Part shown: positions 25,372 to 37,557 of the stretch, piece by piece | Layout of the letters: each line of letters starts with the position of its first letter | Position numbering within the stretch: position 1 is the first letter of the stretch | Source of the DNA: a virus | IMG/VR virus record: IMGVR_UViG_3300037321_000063 | Location: 1 to 64,000 of that record | DNA length: 64,000 nt | Strand: one strand, 5' to 3' | The notes under the pieces: generated by a model | What the model was told of the DNA's origin: nothing | The model's database searches: none | The model's input: only the letters and a program-made list of their open reading frames with translations | Made by a program: the position numbers and the translations under genes

Positions 25372-26349
25372 ATGACAGTATTTAGATCGCTAGTTACATC
25401 TGAATTTAGAACAGACAATTTGCTAAACTTCTATAGGCGTGTTTCTGATGCGCCTACGGATAATTCACTTTATCTTATGTTTGGTAAGGACACTACTTGG
25501 TCTGCTAATGAAGATCTACAAAGCTTTACGCCACCATTGCCGAATGACTCTAAAGAAGGTCAAGCACAGGTATGGCAAAATGCATTGGGATTCTCAAAAA
25601 TACCCCAAGCGGATTTAGTACCTAGCATACCCAGAAATGATTGGGAAGCGGGTGAAATATATTCCACTGGTAGTATTGTGATCACTAATAGTATATCGAC
25701 CAACATTCCATCAATTGCGCCTAATGGTTATCCAGTTTATAAGTGCATTAAACAACCCGATGGTGTTGGTGAGGGTAGCTGTAGTATTTCACCCGCATCA
25801 TATAACACGAAATCATTGTGTTTGAATAATGGCGGTGCATGGACAAGTGATGCGGCGAGTGCATTACCAGAAGGTAGTGGAAGTTCTATTGACGGTGGTG
25901 ATGGATATTTGTGGCAGTATCTGTATCTGATACCCGCAAGTCAAATATCGTCTAACATATCGAATGATTATATACCAGTGCCTACACCGGAAAATGTTGA
26001 ATCAAGTTTAGCCGAGTGGGGATTAACTGATATTAGTAATCTGGAAGAATACTCACGCATTATATATGAGGTTGAATGTACTACGCTCATATTCACTGAC
26101 AGATTGGGTTCTGAAATATTAGGTCGATTGGGTGTGGCAACTACATCATACAGACAGATATCATTAATTATCAATCCGATATTGACAAAAGATTTTATTG
26201 TTGATCCAGATGTTAAGGCGTTTGAAGAATTTCATGCGGCTGAAGATATCATTAGTCAAACTGGTGAAATGATTTATATGGAAAATAGGCAACCGATCAC
26301 CAAGACTGTTGGACAAGCCGAAGAGTTACGAATTGTAATGACATTTTAG
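25372..26349 (+). CDS. 8: Baseplate wedge gp8, 325 aa
   Basis: The length matches T4 gp8 (334 aa). Diagnostic starts and loops: VTSEFRTDNLLNFYRRV, YLMFGKDTTW, then GDGYLWQYLYLIPASQI and YIPVP. gp8 dimers hold gp7 and gp10 in the wedge. Ribosome site AAAAAGGAAATATTAA. Confidence 0.9.
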   Translation: MTVFRSLVTSEFRTDNLLNFYRRVSDAPTDNSLYLMFGKDTTWSANEDLQSFTPPLPNDSKEGQAQVWQNALGFSKIPQADLVPSIPRNDWEAGEIYSTGSIVITNSISTNIPSIAPNGYPVYKCIKQPDGVGEGSCSISPASYNTKSLCLNNGGAWTSDAASALPEGSGSSIDGGDGYLWQYLYLIPASQISSNISNDYIPVPTPENVESSLAEWGLTDISNLEEYSRIIYEVECTTLIFTDRLGSEILGRLGVATTSYRQISLIINPILTKDFIVDPDVKAFEEFHAAEDIISQTGEMIYMENRQPITKTVGQAEELRIVMTF

Positions 26350-26359
26350 GAGAGTCATA

Positions 26360-26974
26360 ATGAAAAATTTAATATTACTACCAGATCAGTTACAGTCTGG
26401 ATTGAAACCAGATATTCATGAGTACCATATTGATACTCGAACTGGTAGAGCGATTGTATTACTACCAACTAGTAAGAATCAAGAACGCCCATCGGTCGAT
26501 GTCGCTATTGGGTGTACAGTAACCATCAATGATTTGTTTGGGTGCTTTGATGCTACGGTAGAAATACGCGCACCCAAGGGTGGAACAGTGGACGGTGGAT
26601 CGTCAATAACTGTTTCAGAAAATAACGCAAATGTCAAATTTACTTTGGTTGATGAATTAACGTGGGTATCCAACACACTATTTAATCGTAGTTCTGAGGA
26701 AGTTGATATAACAGCCAATGTTCCATATGAGAAAGTCATTTGCAACCTTAACTTTCTTTCACTTTATGACTTTGATTTAACTTTCCACACTAAATATAAG
26801 ATAGAAAGCATAAACTTAAAAGTCACTGACAAATGTGAATATGAGATATCACATATTGGTGAAGACCTAATCGAATACGAAACGGCGTTCAAAGATGGTA
26901 AATATATTATGTCAATCGTATCAAAATTTGATGGTAAGTTATTCATTACACCAAATTCGTTATTAAGGAAATAA
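26360..26974 (+). CDS. Baseplate-associated protein at the gp9 position, 204 aa
   Basis: It lies between gp8 and gp10, where T4 has gp9 (the long-tail-fibre socket), but I see no sequence similarity to gp9. Beta-rich with an Ig-like middle (FDATVEIRAPKGGTVDGGSS, then ANVKFTLVDELTW). It could be a replacement socket or wedge accessory. Eleven bp after gp8 and four before gp10. Confidence 0.6.
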   Translation: MKNLILLPDQLQSGLKPDIHEYHIDTRTGRAIVLLPTSKNQERPSVDVAIGCTVTINDLFGCFDATVEIRAPKGGTVDGGSSITVSENNANVKFTLVDELTWVSNTLFNRSSEEVDITANVPYEKVICNLNFLSLYDFDLTFHTKYKIESINLKVTDKCEYEISHIGEDLIEYETAFKDGKYIMSIVSKFDGKLFITPNSLLRK

Positions 26975-26977
26975 TTA

Positions 26978-28684
26978 GTGAAGCATAAAATTAAACTAGG
27001 CTCTACAGTAGACGACCTAACAGGTGATTATCTACGTATTGGCGGCGAAAAAATAAATAGTAACTTTAGCGAAATCTATAATGATTTAGGTGACGGTGAA
27101 AATTTGTATCCAGCGGGTGCATGGCGAACGCATCTTGGGGGTGAGTCCGGTACATTAACAGTCGAATTTGGTGAATCGTGGGTAATTGATACCACCGGTG
27201 GATCAGTTACTGTGATATTACCGCAAGACCCAACCCCATCCGATTACGGTAAGGTTATAAAATTACGTGATGTAAAAGGTACGTGGAATAGTAATACGGT
27301 TGTAATGCAAGCGGGTAGTGGTGATCATGTTGGTGGTACTTCAGCCGATGATGTGGTTAATACACCATACTCAGATGTGACATTGGTATTATCCGATAGC
27401 TCATTAGTATCATACGATTTTAAATATATCAAGGGAATTACGATTGATAGCATTCCTCAAGCGTCCACTGGTGATTCGATTCTAAAGAGAACGTTTCTAT
27501 TAACATCGGCGCAACAAGATTTTACTGATGTGTTCAACGGCACTAATTACAACATCGATAATTTAGAGGTCCATAAAAACGGTAACGAATTATATTATGG
27601 TGAAGCGGATACATTACCACCAACGGCTGATTCGGATTATGGATCGATTGGTGGCGGTACAGCATTAACGGCTCTGAATGGAACGGACGTAAGACTTAGA
27701 GTTCAAGGTGAAATAGGTGACGTTATTATGTTTAAAACGTTCCTAGCTTCGATTGGGGCTACTAAAACGACCTATTCACAATATGGCGTAGTATTAGCCA
27801 GTGGTGCGGGTGCAAATGTCAACGGTGAGATACTTTATAACATTGGTTCGAGTCCGACTATTACAATGGCGCAACTTGGTGCGGGTGGATTGCAGTATAA
27901 CCCGGGTACTATCGAAGTTTACATAGACGGATTAAAAGTACCTCAGTTAAATTCTAATGGTGCATCTAACAATGTTTCAGATTACACATACGATATTAGT
28001 GATCCATCTGGTGTATTTTCTGAAATATTAATTCAGGGTTCAATCTCCGGTAATCAGTTATTAGAAATTAGATGGTTAAACGGTAACATTGGTTCGACTT
28101 TAGAATTTGAGGGACTTGGTGGAATTAAAGAGTTATCCGATGCCCAGTATATGAATACCGCAACCCCAATAGTTAATAGAACTAATAAAATACGGTATCC
28201 GAATGCGGGTGTCAATGATTACAGTACCACAGGCGGCGCACCCGCCGAAACTGGAATTAGGTTTAGTGATTTTGGTGTTTTGTTTGATACGATATATCCA
28301 ATTGGTACGATATACAAAAATGCGTCTAATCCAGCTAATCCAGTGGATTACATGGGTGTTGGAACTTGGGTGGTTCATTCGGCGGGTAGAGTCGAAATTG
28401 GATTTGAAACTGATGACAGTGAATTTGGTGTCCATACTGCAACTGGCGGTTCAATGGATAAAACATTAACGGCTGATAATATTCCGTTAACAGATTCAGG
28501 TTCAGAAAATTATATTAAAGTTGATCCTAATGGTGACATAGATTTGACTGGCTGTAGTACTGATCCGAATAGCTCACCATTAGTTGTAAAGTCGGTTGTT
28601 GCTGAATTTGGAAATGCAAGCCCATCGGCATTAGACATAACCCCATCATTTGTAGTGGTGTATTCTTGGAGACGAATAGCATGA
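26978..28684 (+). CDS. 10: Baseplate wedge/tail pin gp10, 568 aa
   Basis: Strong match to T4 gp10 (602 aa) from end to end. The start reads VDDLTGDYLRIGGEKINSNF, then VIKLRDV and GNELYYGE. The C-terminal domain has FDTIYPIGTIYKNASNPANP, then YMGVGTW, and the end VVYSWRRIA. gp10 trimers form the pins that tether short tail fibres. The start is GTG at 26978 behind AAGGAAATAATTA. Confidence 0.95.
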   Translation: MKHKIKLGSTVDDLTGDYLRIGGEKINSNFSEIYNDLGDGENLYPAGAWRTHLGGESGTLTVEFGESWVIDTTGGSVTVILPQDPTPSDYGKVIKLRDVKGTWNSNTVVMQAGSGDHVGGTSADDVVNTPYSDVTLVLSDSSLVSYDFKYIKGITIDSIPQASTGDSILKRTFLLTSAQQDFTDVFNGTNYNIDNLEVHKNGNELYYGEADTLPPTADSDYGSIGGGTALTALNGTDVRLRVQGEIGDVIMFKTFLASIGATKTTYSQYGVVLASGAGANVNGEILYNIGSSPTITMAQLGAGGLQYNPGTIEVYIDGLKVPQLNSNGASNNVSDYTYDISDPSGVFSEILIQGSISGNQLLEIRWLNGNIGSTLEFEGLGGIKELSDAQYMNTATPIVNRTNKIRYPNAGVNDYSTTGGAPAETGIRFSDFGVLFDTIYPIGTIYKNASNPANPVDYMGVGTWVVHSAGRVEIGFETDDSEFGVHTATGGSMDKTLTADNIPLTDSGSENYIKVDPNGDIDLTGCSTDPNSSPLVVKSVVAEFGNASPSALDITPSFVVVYSWRRIA

Positions 28685-29448
28685 GTAGAGCTGACCAACA
28701 CGCTAGAGATATGGCGCAATTTTTATATTTCGAGAATAGTAGCACACAATTTGACGGTGATACCATTCAAGATGCATTGGATAATACGCCACATAAATTA
28801 GATGGAATACATACCGGAAACACAATACTGAATTTTATAACCGTAGGCGCGGGTATAACATTAAAAGATGGTATATTGCGGATTCAGGAAACTGCATCAT
28901 TGAATGTTGATGGTGATATATTTTCTATTGGTGATAATCAATTTGATGGTGATAGTAGATTCGGTACTGTTACAATAAATGATGCATTTACAATAAATGG
29001 CGATAGTGATTTTACCGATACGACTGTTGATTTTAGTAATGCAACCGTTTTAGGTTTAAGTACGGAATCAGTATTACCCGCATGGACGCAAGCATATAAA
29101 TATTCTGGTAGCCCATCATCTGCACCATTTAATACCAGTGTTAGTCGCACTTTATTGGAGGGTAAGGAAGTACTAGTTACTGTATACGACCAAAACAATA
29201 CCGATGAAATGGGTGTTGTAATGTCATACTTTCCAAATATCGGCGGTAATATACCCTCAGATCATATAGTAACATTGGGTATTGTACGTGATGATGGTGG
29301 AATAAATTACGTTTCATATCAAAACGGTCAAGTGCGCGGTAACGGTATGCGAGTATTATTAGTACTTTACAGAGACCCAATTATTGCCCCAGTTGGCGGT
29401 ATATCATTCGACTCTAACACAGCAATATCATGGTCTAACACAATTTAA
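28681..29448 (+). CDS. Tail pin/fibre-like protein at gp11 position, 255 aa
   Basis: The frame is open from 28666, but the ATG at 28681 overlaps the gp10 stop (ATGA) and is preferred. The N terminus (NSSTQFDGDTIQDALDNTPH) resembles attachment regions of fibre proteins. A repetitive short-strand stretch (DGDIFSIGDNQFDGDSRFG) suggests a trimeric shaft, and a globular C terminus follows. By position it could replace gp11 or the gp12 base. Confidence 0.55.
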   Translation: MSRADQHARDMAQFLYFENSSTQFDGDTIQDALDNTPHKLDGIHTGNTILNFITVGAGITLKDGILRIQETASLNVDGDIFSIGDNQFDGDSRFGTVTINDAFTINGDSDFTDTTVDFSNATVLGLSTESVLPAWTQAYKYSGSPSSAPFNTSVSRTLLEGKEVLVTVYDQNNTDEMGVVMSYFPNIGGNIPSDHIVTLGIVRDDGGINYVSYQNGQVRGNGMRVLLVLYRDPIIAPVGGISFDSNTAISWSNTI

Positions 29449-29457
29449 GGAACGACA

Positions 29458-29781
29458 ATGGCTAGAAATTTACCTTTTGCAAGAATACCAGATGCGGCTT
29501 ATCCCGCGCAAGTTTTGGTTTCATGGTTTTTAAACAGAAACAAATTAATCGGTACTGATGTAACTTTGGGTGCTAATGCCCCATTATCTGATGATACACT
29601 AAATATACTGGATCATCAACTGTTATGTAATATTGAACGATTATATGATTTAACCGCATTACGTGGTGATACTGCATCAAGACCAACTGAATATCAGCAT
29701 CAATATTTCGACACTGATTTAGGGTTGCCGATCTGGTGGGATGGAGACAATTGGGTAAATGCTTCTGGCACAACTGTATAG
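29458..29781 (+). CDS. Small tail-fibre-like protein, 107 aa
   Basis: It ends with RPTEYQHQYFDTDLGLPIWW, then DGDNWVNASGT, the motif that commonly marks ends of phage tail-fibre or tip domains. It lies between the pin-like gene and gp13, where T4 has gp12 and fibritin. It is too short to be a fibre on its own. Probably an adaptor or tip protein. Confidence 0.55.
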   Translation: MARNLPFARIPDAAYPAQVLVSWFLNRNKLIGTDVTLGANAPLSDDTLNILDHQLLCNIERLYDLTALRGDTASRPTEYQHQYFDTDLGLPIWWDGDNWVNASGTTV

Positions 29782-29793
29782 GAATAAATAATA

Positions 29794-30681
29794 ATGGCGT
29801 TTAATGTCAAAACTGGTATAGAACTAAAAGACCACATATTACGTAGATTGGGCGCTCCGGTAATTAATATAGAAGTTACCGAAGACCAAGTGTACGACTG
29901 TATTAGTAGGGCGATAGAATTGTTTGTCGAATATCATTACGATGGTGTCGATAAAACATACATCGTTAGAAAATTGTCGGCGGCTGAAGCATCAACCGGT
30001 ATCATTACATTTGACGAACCTGTATTGGGTATTAGTAAAGTTGAGTCTACGCAAAATAATATTCTTGACCAATACAGTGGAAGTGCCGTTGTTACCGATT
30101 GGATATATGGGTTAATTAATCATACTGATACCGGTAAATCTTATGGTTACGGTGGTGGTATTGGAATTGGAACACAATTTGATATGGTGTCGTGGCAATT
30201 AATGAGTTCTAATTTAGAAACCCTTAAAAATCTGGTTACTCCGAATACAAGCTATCACTACAATGGAATGAATCGACAACTTAAATTGTTTGATGAATTC
30301 TTGGAAGGTCAAATCGTATTCCTTGAATGCTATGTTGAAACGGCTGTATCTGTATCTGATGCGGCGGGTGCTGGCGGCGGTAATATCGCAAACTTCGCGG
30401 GTGCTGGCGGTGCAACATATCAACAATATCCATTGATCGCTGGTGGTGTTGGGTCTGAACAATTACAAAACGTATATAACGTGCGGTGGGTTAAAGATAT
30501 GTCAACCGCATACGTTAAATATCAATGGGGTTCTAACCTCAAAAAATATGGCAATCAACAATTAGCTGGTGGCGTTACAGTAGAAGGTCAAACTATTTAC
30601 GATGAAGCTGTAACAGAATTAGCCGAATTACGTGAAGAGTTGATAGCGATCGAAGAGCCATTCGGCGTAATGATGGGGTAA
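29794..30681 (+). CDS. 13: Neck protein gp13, 295 aa
   Basis: T4 gp13 has about 309 aa. The match shows as LRRLGAPV-type start, EDQVYDCISRAIELFVEYHY, a central Gly-rich loop, and the end YNVRWVKDMSTAYVKYQWG plus QLAGGVTVEGQTIYDEA. gp13 and gp14 form the collar that docks filled heads onto tails. Confidence 0.85.
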   Translation: MAFNVKTGIELKDHILRRLGAPVINIEVTEDQVYDCISRAIELFVEYHYDGVDKTYIVRKLSAAEASTGIITFDEPVLGISKVESTQNNILDQYSGSAVVTDWIYGLINHTDTGKSYGYGGGIGIGTQFDMVSWQLMSSNLETLKNLVTPNTSYHYNGMNRQLKLFDEFLEGQIVFLECYVETAVSVSDAAGAGGGNIANFAGAGGATYQQYPLIAGGVGSEQLQNVYNVRWVKDMSTAYVKYQWGSNLKKYGNQQLAGGVTVEGQTIYDEAVTELAELREELIAIEEPFGVMMG

Positions 30682-30684
30682 TTT

Positions 30685-31437
30685 ATGGCAGTACATAAAA
30701 TAAGCAATCTAACCTTTGCCACTTTATCGACTCAAGACGGATACGGTGGTACTGATGGTACTAGAGATAACTGGGCATTGAATCCGCATACTGGTGGATT
30801 CACTAATAATGATAACGAAAAAGACCTGTTACATTCTTTAACTATGGAATCTATTCAGAAAAATGGTGTAGAGGGTTTCTACATATATCGTGAACACAAT
30901 GATCCCGATTTATTGTTTGGTGAAGACCCGACTTCTGTATTTGAGGAAACTTATAAAATTGCAATGTATGTCGAAAGCTTTGATGAATATGCTGGTGATG
31001 GTGACATATATTCAAAATTCGGATATACCGTTAACGATGAATTGAATTTGGTAGTGAATCCATTTTTGTTTAATCATCAAGTTAACGACAAATCAAATAA
31101 ACCAAGAGAAGGTGATTTAATATATTTCCCAATGGGAAAGGCGTTATTTGAAGTGACATACGTTGAGGACGAAAAGCCGTGGTATCCGAGTGGTACATTG
31201 CCACAATTAAAAGTGACGGCTCAGAAATTCACGTATAGTAATGAGACAATCGAAATGACAGATACGATATTTGGTAGTGATATTGGAGATATTGGTCAGT
31301 TGCCACAAAATATAATCGATGATGTTGAATCAATAAATGGCGTAACCGATACAGACAAAGTTCAGTATGAACAAGCTGACGATATTGGTGATGAAGCCGA
31401 TGATATTATTTCGTCAGATGTAAACCCATTCGAATAA
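30685..31437 (+). CDS. 14: Neck protein gp14, 250 aa
   Basis: T4 gp14 has about 256 aa. Segments that fit: a Gly/Asp-rich start, YIYREHNDPDLLFGEDPTS, MYVESFDEY.GDGD, and DLIYFPMGKALFEVTYVEDE. Four bp after gp13, its functional partner. The C-terminal tail of about 45 residues is very acidic. Confidence 0.85.
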   Translation: MAVHKISNLTFATLSTQDGYGGTDGTRDNWALNPHTGGFTNNDNEKDLLHSLTMESIQKNGVEGFYIYREHNDPDLLFGEDPTSVFEETYKIAMYVESFDEYAGDGDIYSKFGYTVNDELNLVVNPFLFNHQVNDKSNKPREGDLIYFPMGKALFEVTYVEDEKPWYPSGTLPQLKVTAQKFTYSNETIEMTDTIFGSDIGDIGQLPQNIIDDVESINGVTDTDKVQYEQADDIGDEADDIISSDVNPFE

Positions 31438-31445
31438 GGTAGGTT

Positions 31446-32258
31446 ATGTTTAATCATTTTTATCACGGAACAACGAGACAGTATATTTCTATATTTGGAT
31501 CTCTGTTTGACAATATAACTGTTCAGCGCGGTGATGGTAAAACTATTCGCGTACCGTTGGGGTTTGCCAATAAAGAAAAGTATTTTGCTAAATTGAATAG
31601 TGATTTGTTTCAGGATAAATCCGAGTTAGATCCAAACTCTAATGTTACACCAAATATAACTTCGGTAGAGTTGGAAACCATATTGCCAAGAATGGGGTAT
31701 TCTATGAATTCTATGCAATACGATCCAATGAGAAAAACTAACCTAAAAAATAAAGTTCAGTTTACTAGGACAGATAGTACAAAATCTGTGGTCATGAATC
31801 CAGTACCTTACAACTTGAACTTTGAGTTAAGTGTATTTACTCGATACGAAGATGATATGTTGCAAATTGTTGAACAGATTATCCCATTCTTTCAACCGCA
31901 TTTCAACATAACCATAAAAGATCTTGTTAGCGGTACGGACGTTGTAGTGAACAATAGAGACATTTCTGTGGATCTTGAAGCGGTACAACCGGAAGAAGAT
32001 TTAGAGGGCGCTGGTAGCCAAAGGCGAATCATTCAGTGGTCATTTACGTTCATGCTCAAGGGTTATTACTACCCAATGATAAAAGATAACGTTAAGGATA
32101 TTAAAACAGTTATAAATAATCTATACAACGAATCTATAAATATCACAGATGTATCACAGTTGGACGACTTTATTGCGGATTCCAGTGTACGGTGGGACGT
32201 TAATCCACTAAGTGCGGCTGAAACAGATGAATATACTAAGGACTCTACTTGGAGTTAA
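31446..32258 (+). CDS. 15: Tail completion/sheath stabiliser gp15, 270 aa
   Basis: T4 gp15 has about 272 aa. The start MFNHFYHGTTRQYISIFGSL, then VPLGFANKEKY and LPRMGYSMNSM.YDP, are diagnostic. The gp15 hexamer terminates the tube and sheath at the head-proximal end and contacts gp13/gp14. Confidence 0.92.
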   Translation: MFNHFYHGTTRQYISIFGSLFDNITVQRGDGKTIRVPLGFANKEKYFAKLNSDLFQDKSELDPNSNVTPNITSVELETILPRMGYSMNSMQYDPMRKTNLKNKVQFTRTDSTKSVVMNPVPYNLNFELSVFTRYEDDMLQIVEQIIPFFQPHFNITIKDLVSGTDVVVNNRDISVDLEAVQPEEDLEGAGSQRRIIQWSFTFMLKGYYYPMIKDNVKDIKTVINNLYNESINITDVSQLDDFIADSSVRWDVNPLSAAETDEYTKDSTWS

Positions 32259-32278
32259 CTTATTGAGTTGAGGAAATT

Positions 32279-35380
<3,102 letters not shown>

Positions 35381-35404
35381 TTACATGAGCTTAGGATTTA
35401 CGTG

Positions 35405-35469
35405 TATAAATATAGGTAATTAAGCAAAAAACAATACACCCAAATCGATATAATTTACGTGTATAAATA
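35405..35469 (+). promoter_or_regulatory. Tandem T4-type late promoter boxes before gp18
   Basis: TATAAATA at 35405-35412 and 35462-35469, each inside the repeated sequence ATTTACGTGTATAAATA. The second lies 49 bp upstream of the sheath ATG. Doubling suits a gene needed in very high copy. Confidence 0.8.
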
Positions 35470-35518
35470 GTATTATAATTGATTTGATTTAAAATCAAAT
35501 TTTAAAAAGGAAACGAAA

Positions 35519-37036
35519 ATGGCTTTAATCTCGCCCGGTATAGAATCAACTGAAAGTAATCTAACCACTACAATTAACAATGCTTCAACTGGGCGCGCGG
35601 CTCTAGTTGGACAATTTTCTTGGGGTGATCCAGAAACTATCACACAAGTAACAAACGAAACTGAATTAGTTAGTTTGTATGGTAAACCTACGGACACTAA
35701 CTTTGCAAGCTTTTTTAGTGCATCGAACTTTTTATCATACGGTAACGATTTAAGAATTTTGCGCGCCGTTCGAAGTGATGCCACACGCGCTACAGCCGAA
35801 GCTTCGACCGACCTTCAAGCTAAATATGTTGGCGCATTTGGTAACAGAATTTCAATTGAGATTTTTGAACAAGAAGCAAGCTTTTCAGCATATTCACAAT
35901 ATACAAATTATAAATTAGATTTTGGTCAAAATTTCATAATTGTAAGATTGGATGGTGCTGTAGTTGAAACTCACACTACTTCAAACGATCCTACTGATAG
36001 AGATATCTATAATAATAGTTTATCGGTTGCTACTGTGTTGAGTCAATCTAGTAACTATATAATGGCAGTTGCCAACTCTAGCCCGAACTTAGGTAGTTTA
36101 GAAGATACGTTTATGTCTGGTGGTAATGACGGCGAAGCATCTTTAGAAGACGCATATGTTACGGCGTGGGATGCATTCGAAGACCGTTATGAGATTTATG
36201 TAAATCTATTCATAGCGGGTGATGCGGCTGAAATTGGTGATTCAGTAGTAACTAATCTAAGTGATTTAATGGAAAAGAGACAAGATGCAATCGCATTTAT
36301 ATCTCCTAAAAAGGTTGATGTAGTTGATGCGTCTGATGTAGGAACAGCGATTACTAATATCACAGATTATAAAACATCTACTATTAACCTAGCATCATCT
36401 TATTGCGCATTCGATGGTAACTATAAATATCAATATGATAAGTATAATGATACATATCGCTGGATTCCACTAAATGCGGATATCGCTGGTCTATGTGTAG
36501 TTACGGATAATGTAGCCGCACCTTGGTTTAGCCCAGCTGGTGTAAATCGCGGTCAAATTCGCGGTGTTACTAAATTGGCACTTAGTACTAATCAATCGCA
36601 TAGAGATACTTTATATGAAAATGGAGTCAACCCAGTTGTTGCATTCTCAGGTCAGGGTTTCTTCTTATACGGTGATAAAACTTCAGCCGTATCCGCAACC
36701 GCATTTGATAGAATTAATGTTCGTAGATTATTTAATACATTGAAGAAAGCTATTAGCGATAGCTCGCAATTTAAATTATTTGAATTGAACGACAACTTTA
36801 CTAGGGTTAGCTTTAAAGCTGAAGTAGATCAATATTTACAGTCTATAAAAGCCAAACGTGGAATTATTGATTTTTTAGTTATTGTTGATGAAACTAACAA
36901 CAATGCTCAAGTTATCGATTCTAATCAGTTTGTTGCCGATATATACATTAAACCAGCGCGGTCTATCAACTTCATTCAATTAAACTTTATTGCAACCGGA
37001 AGTGCGGTAGATTTTAATGAACTGTTAACAAGATAA
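35519..37036 (+). CDS. 18: Tail sheath protein gp18, 505 aa
   Basis: Start ALISPGIESTESNLTTTI, then GRAALVGQFSWGDPE and NFLSYGNDLRILRAV are typical of T4-like sheaths. The C-terminal domain (FELNDNFTRVSFKAEVDQYL, YIKPARSINFIQL) carries the strands that link neighbouring subunits. Shorter than T4 gp18 (659 aa), consistent with lack of the outermost protease-sensitive domain. Ribosome site AAAAAGGAAACGAAA. Confidence 0.92.
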   Translation: MALISPGIESTESNLTTTINNASTGRAALVGQFSWGDPETITQVTNETELVSLYGKPTDTNFASFFSASNFLSYGNDLRILRAVRSDATRATAEASTDLQAKYVGAFGNRISIEIFEQEASFSAYSQYTNYKLDFGQNFIIVRLDGAVVETHTTSNDPTDRDIYNNSLSVATVLSQSSNYIMAVANSSPNLGSLEDTFMSGGNDGEASLEDAYVTAWDAFEDRYEIYVNLFIAGDAAEIGDSVVTNLSDLMEKRQDAIAFISPKKVDVVDASDVGTAITNITDYKTSTINLASSYCAFDGNYKYQYDKYNDTYRWIPLNADIAGLCVVTDNVAAPWFSPAGVNRGQIRGVTKLALSTNQSHRDTLYENGVNPVVAFSGQGFFLYGDKTSAVSATAFDRINVRRLFNTLKKAISDSSQFKLFELNDNFTRVSFKAEVDQYLQSIKAKRGIIDFLVIVDETNNNAQVIDSNQFVADIYIKPARSINFIQLNFIATGSAVDFNELLTR

Positions 37037-37049
37037 GGAAAGAATAATA

Positions 37050-37550
37050 ATGGCACTTAATATAGATGGGATCAGATCAGCATACGAATCTGGTGACTTT
37101 GCAAGACCTAACCTTTTTGCGGTAGAAATACCGTTCTTAGGTCGGAACTTCGAATTTAAATGTAAAGCCGCGAACATGCCAGCCGGTATTGTTCCTGAAG
37201 TTTTGGTTTCATATCAAAACCGAAAGATTAAGATAGCCGGTGATCGTGAATTCGATGCATGGACTATTACAGTCTATAACGAAGAAGGTCAAAACACAAG
37301 AAAATCTGTGTTGGCATGGATGGAATTAGCCGCCGGTCAAGGTTTAGAAATTACTGGTGAACAGCCAGAAGATTACAAAAAGCTTGCAACCGTTAAACGA
37401 TACAATCGTAAAGGTGAAGAGACTTATAAACAAAAGTTATACGGATGTTTTCCAACTAGTGTTGGTGAAGTTACTTTGGATTGGGAAGATAATAATACTG
37501 TGGAAATGTTCGAAATTACCATAGCATATGACTACTTTGACGAGGATTAA
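37050..37550 (+). CDS. 19: Tail tube protein gp19, 166 aa
   Basis: Same length as T4 gp19 (163 aa). ARPNLFAVEIPFLGRNFEFK, CKAANMPAG, then DREFDAWTITVYN and the C-terminal ETYKQKLYGCFPTSVGEVTL are diagnostic. It forms the inner tube under the sheath. Thirteen bp after gp18 with a shared promoter. Confidence 0.93.
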   Translation: MALNIDGIRSAYESGDFARPNLFAVEIPFLGRNFEFKCKAANMPAGIVPEVLVSYQNRKIKIAGDREFDAWTITVYNEEGQNTRKSVLAWMELAAGQGLEITGEQPEDYKKLATVKRYNRKGEETYKQKLYGCFPTSVGEVTLDWEDNNTVEMFEITIAYDYFDED

Positions 37551-37557
37551 ATAAATT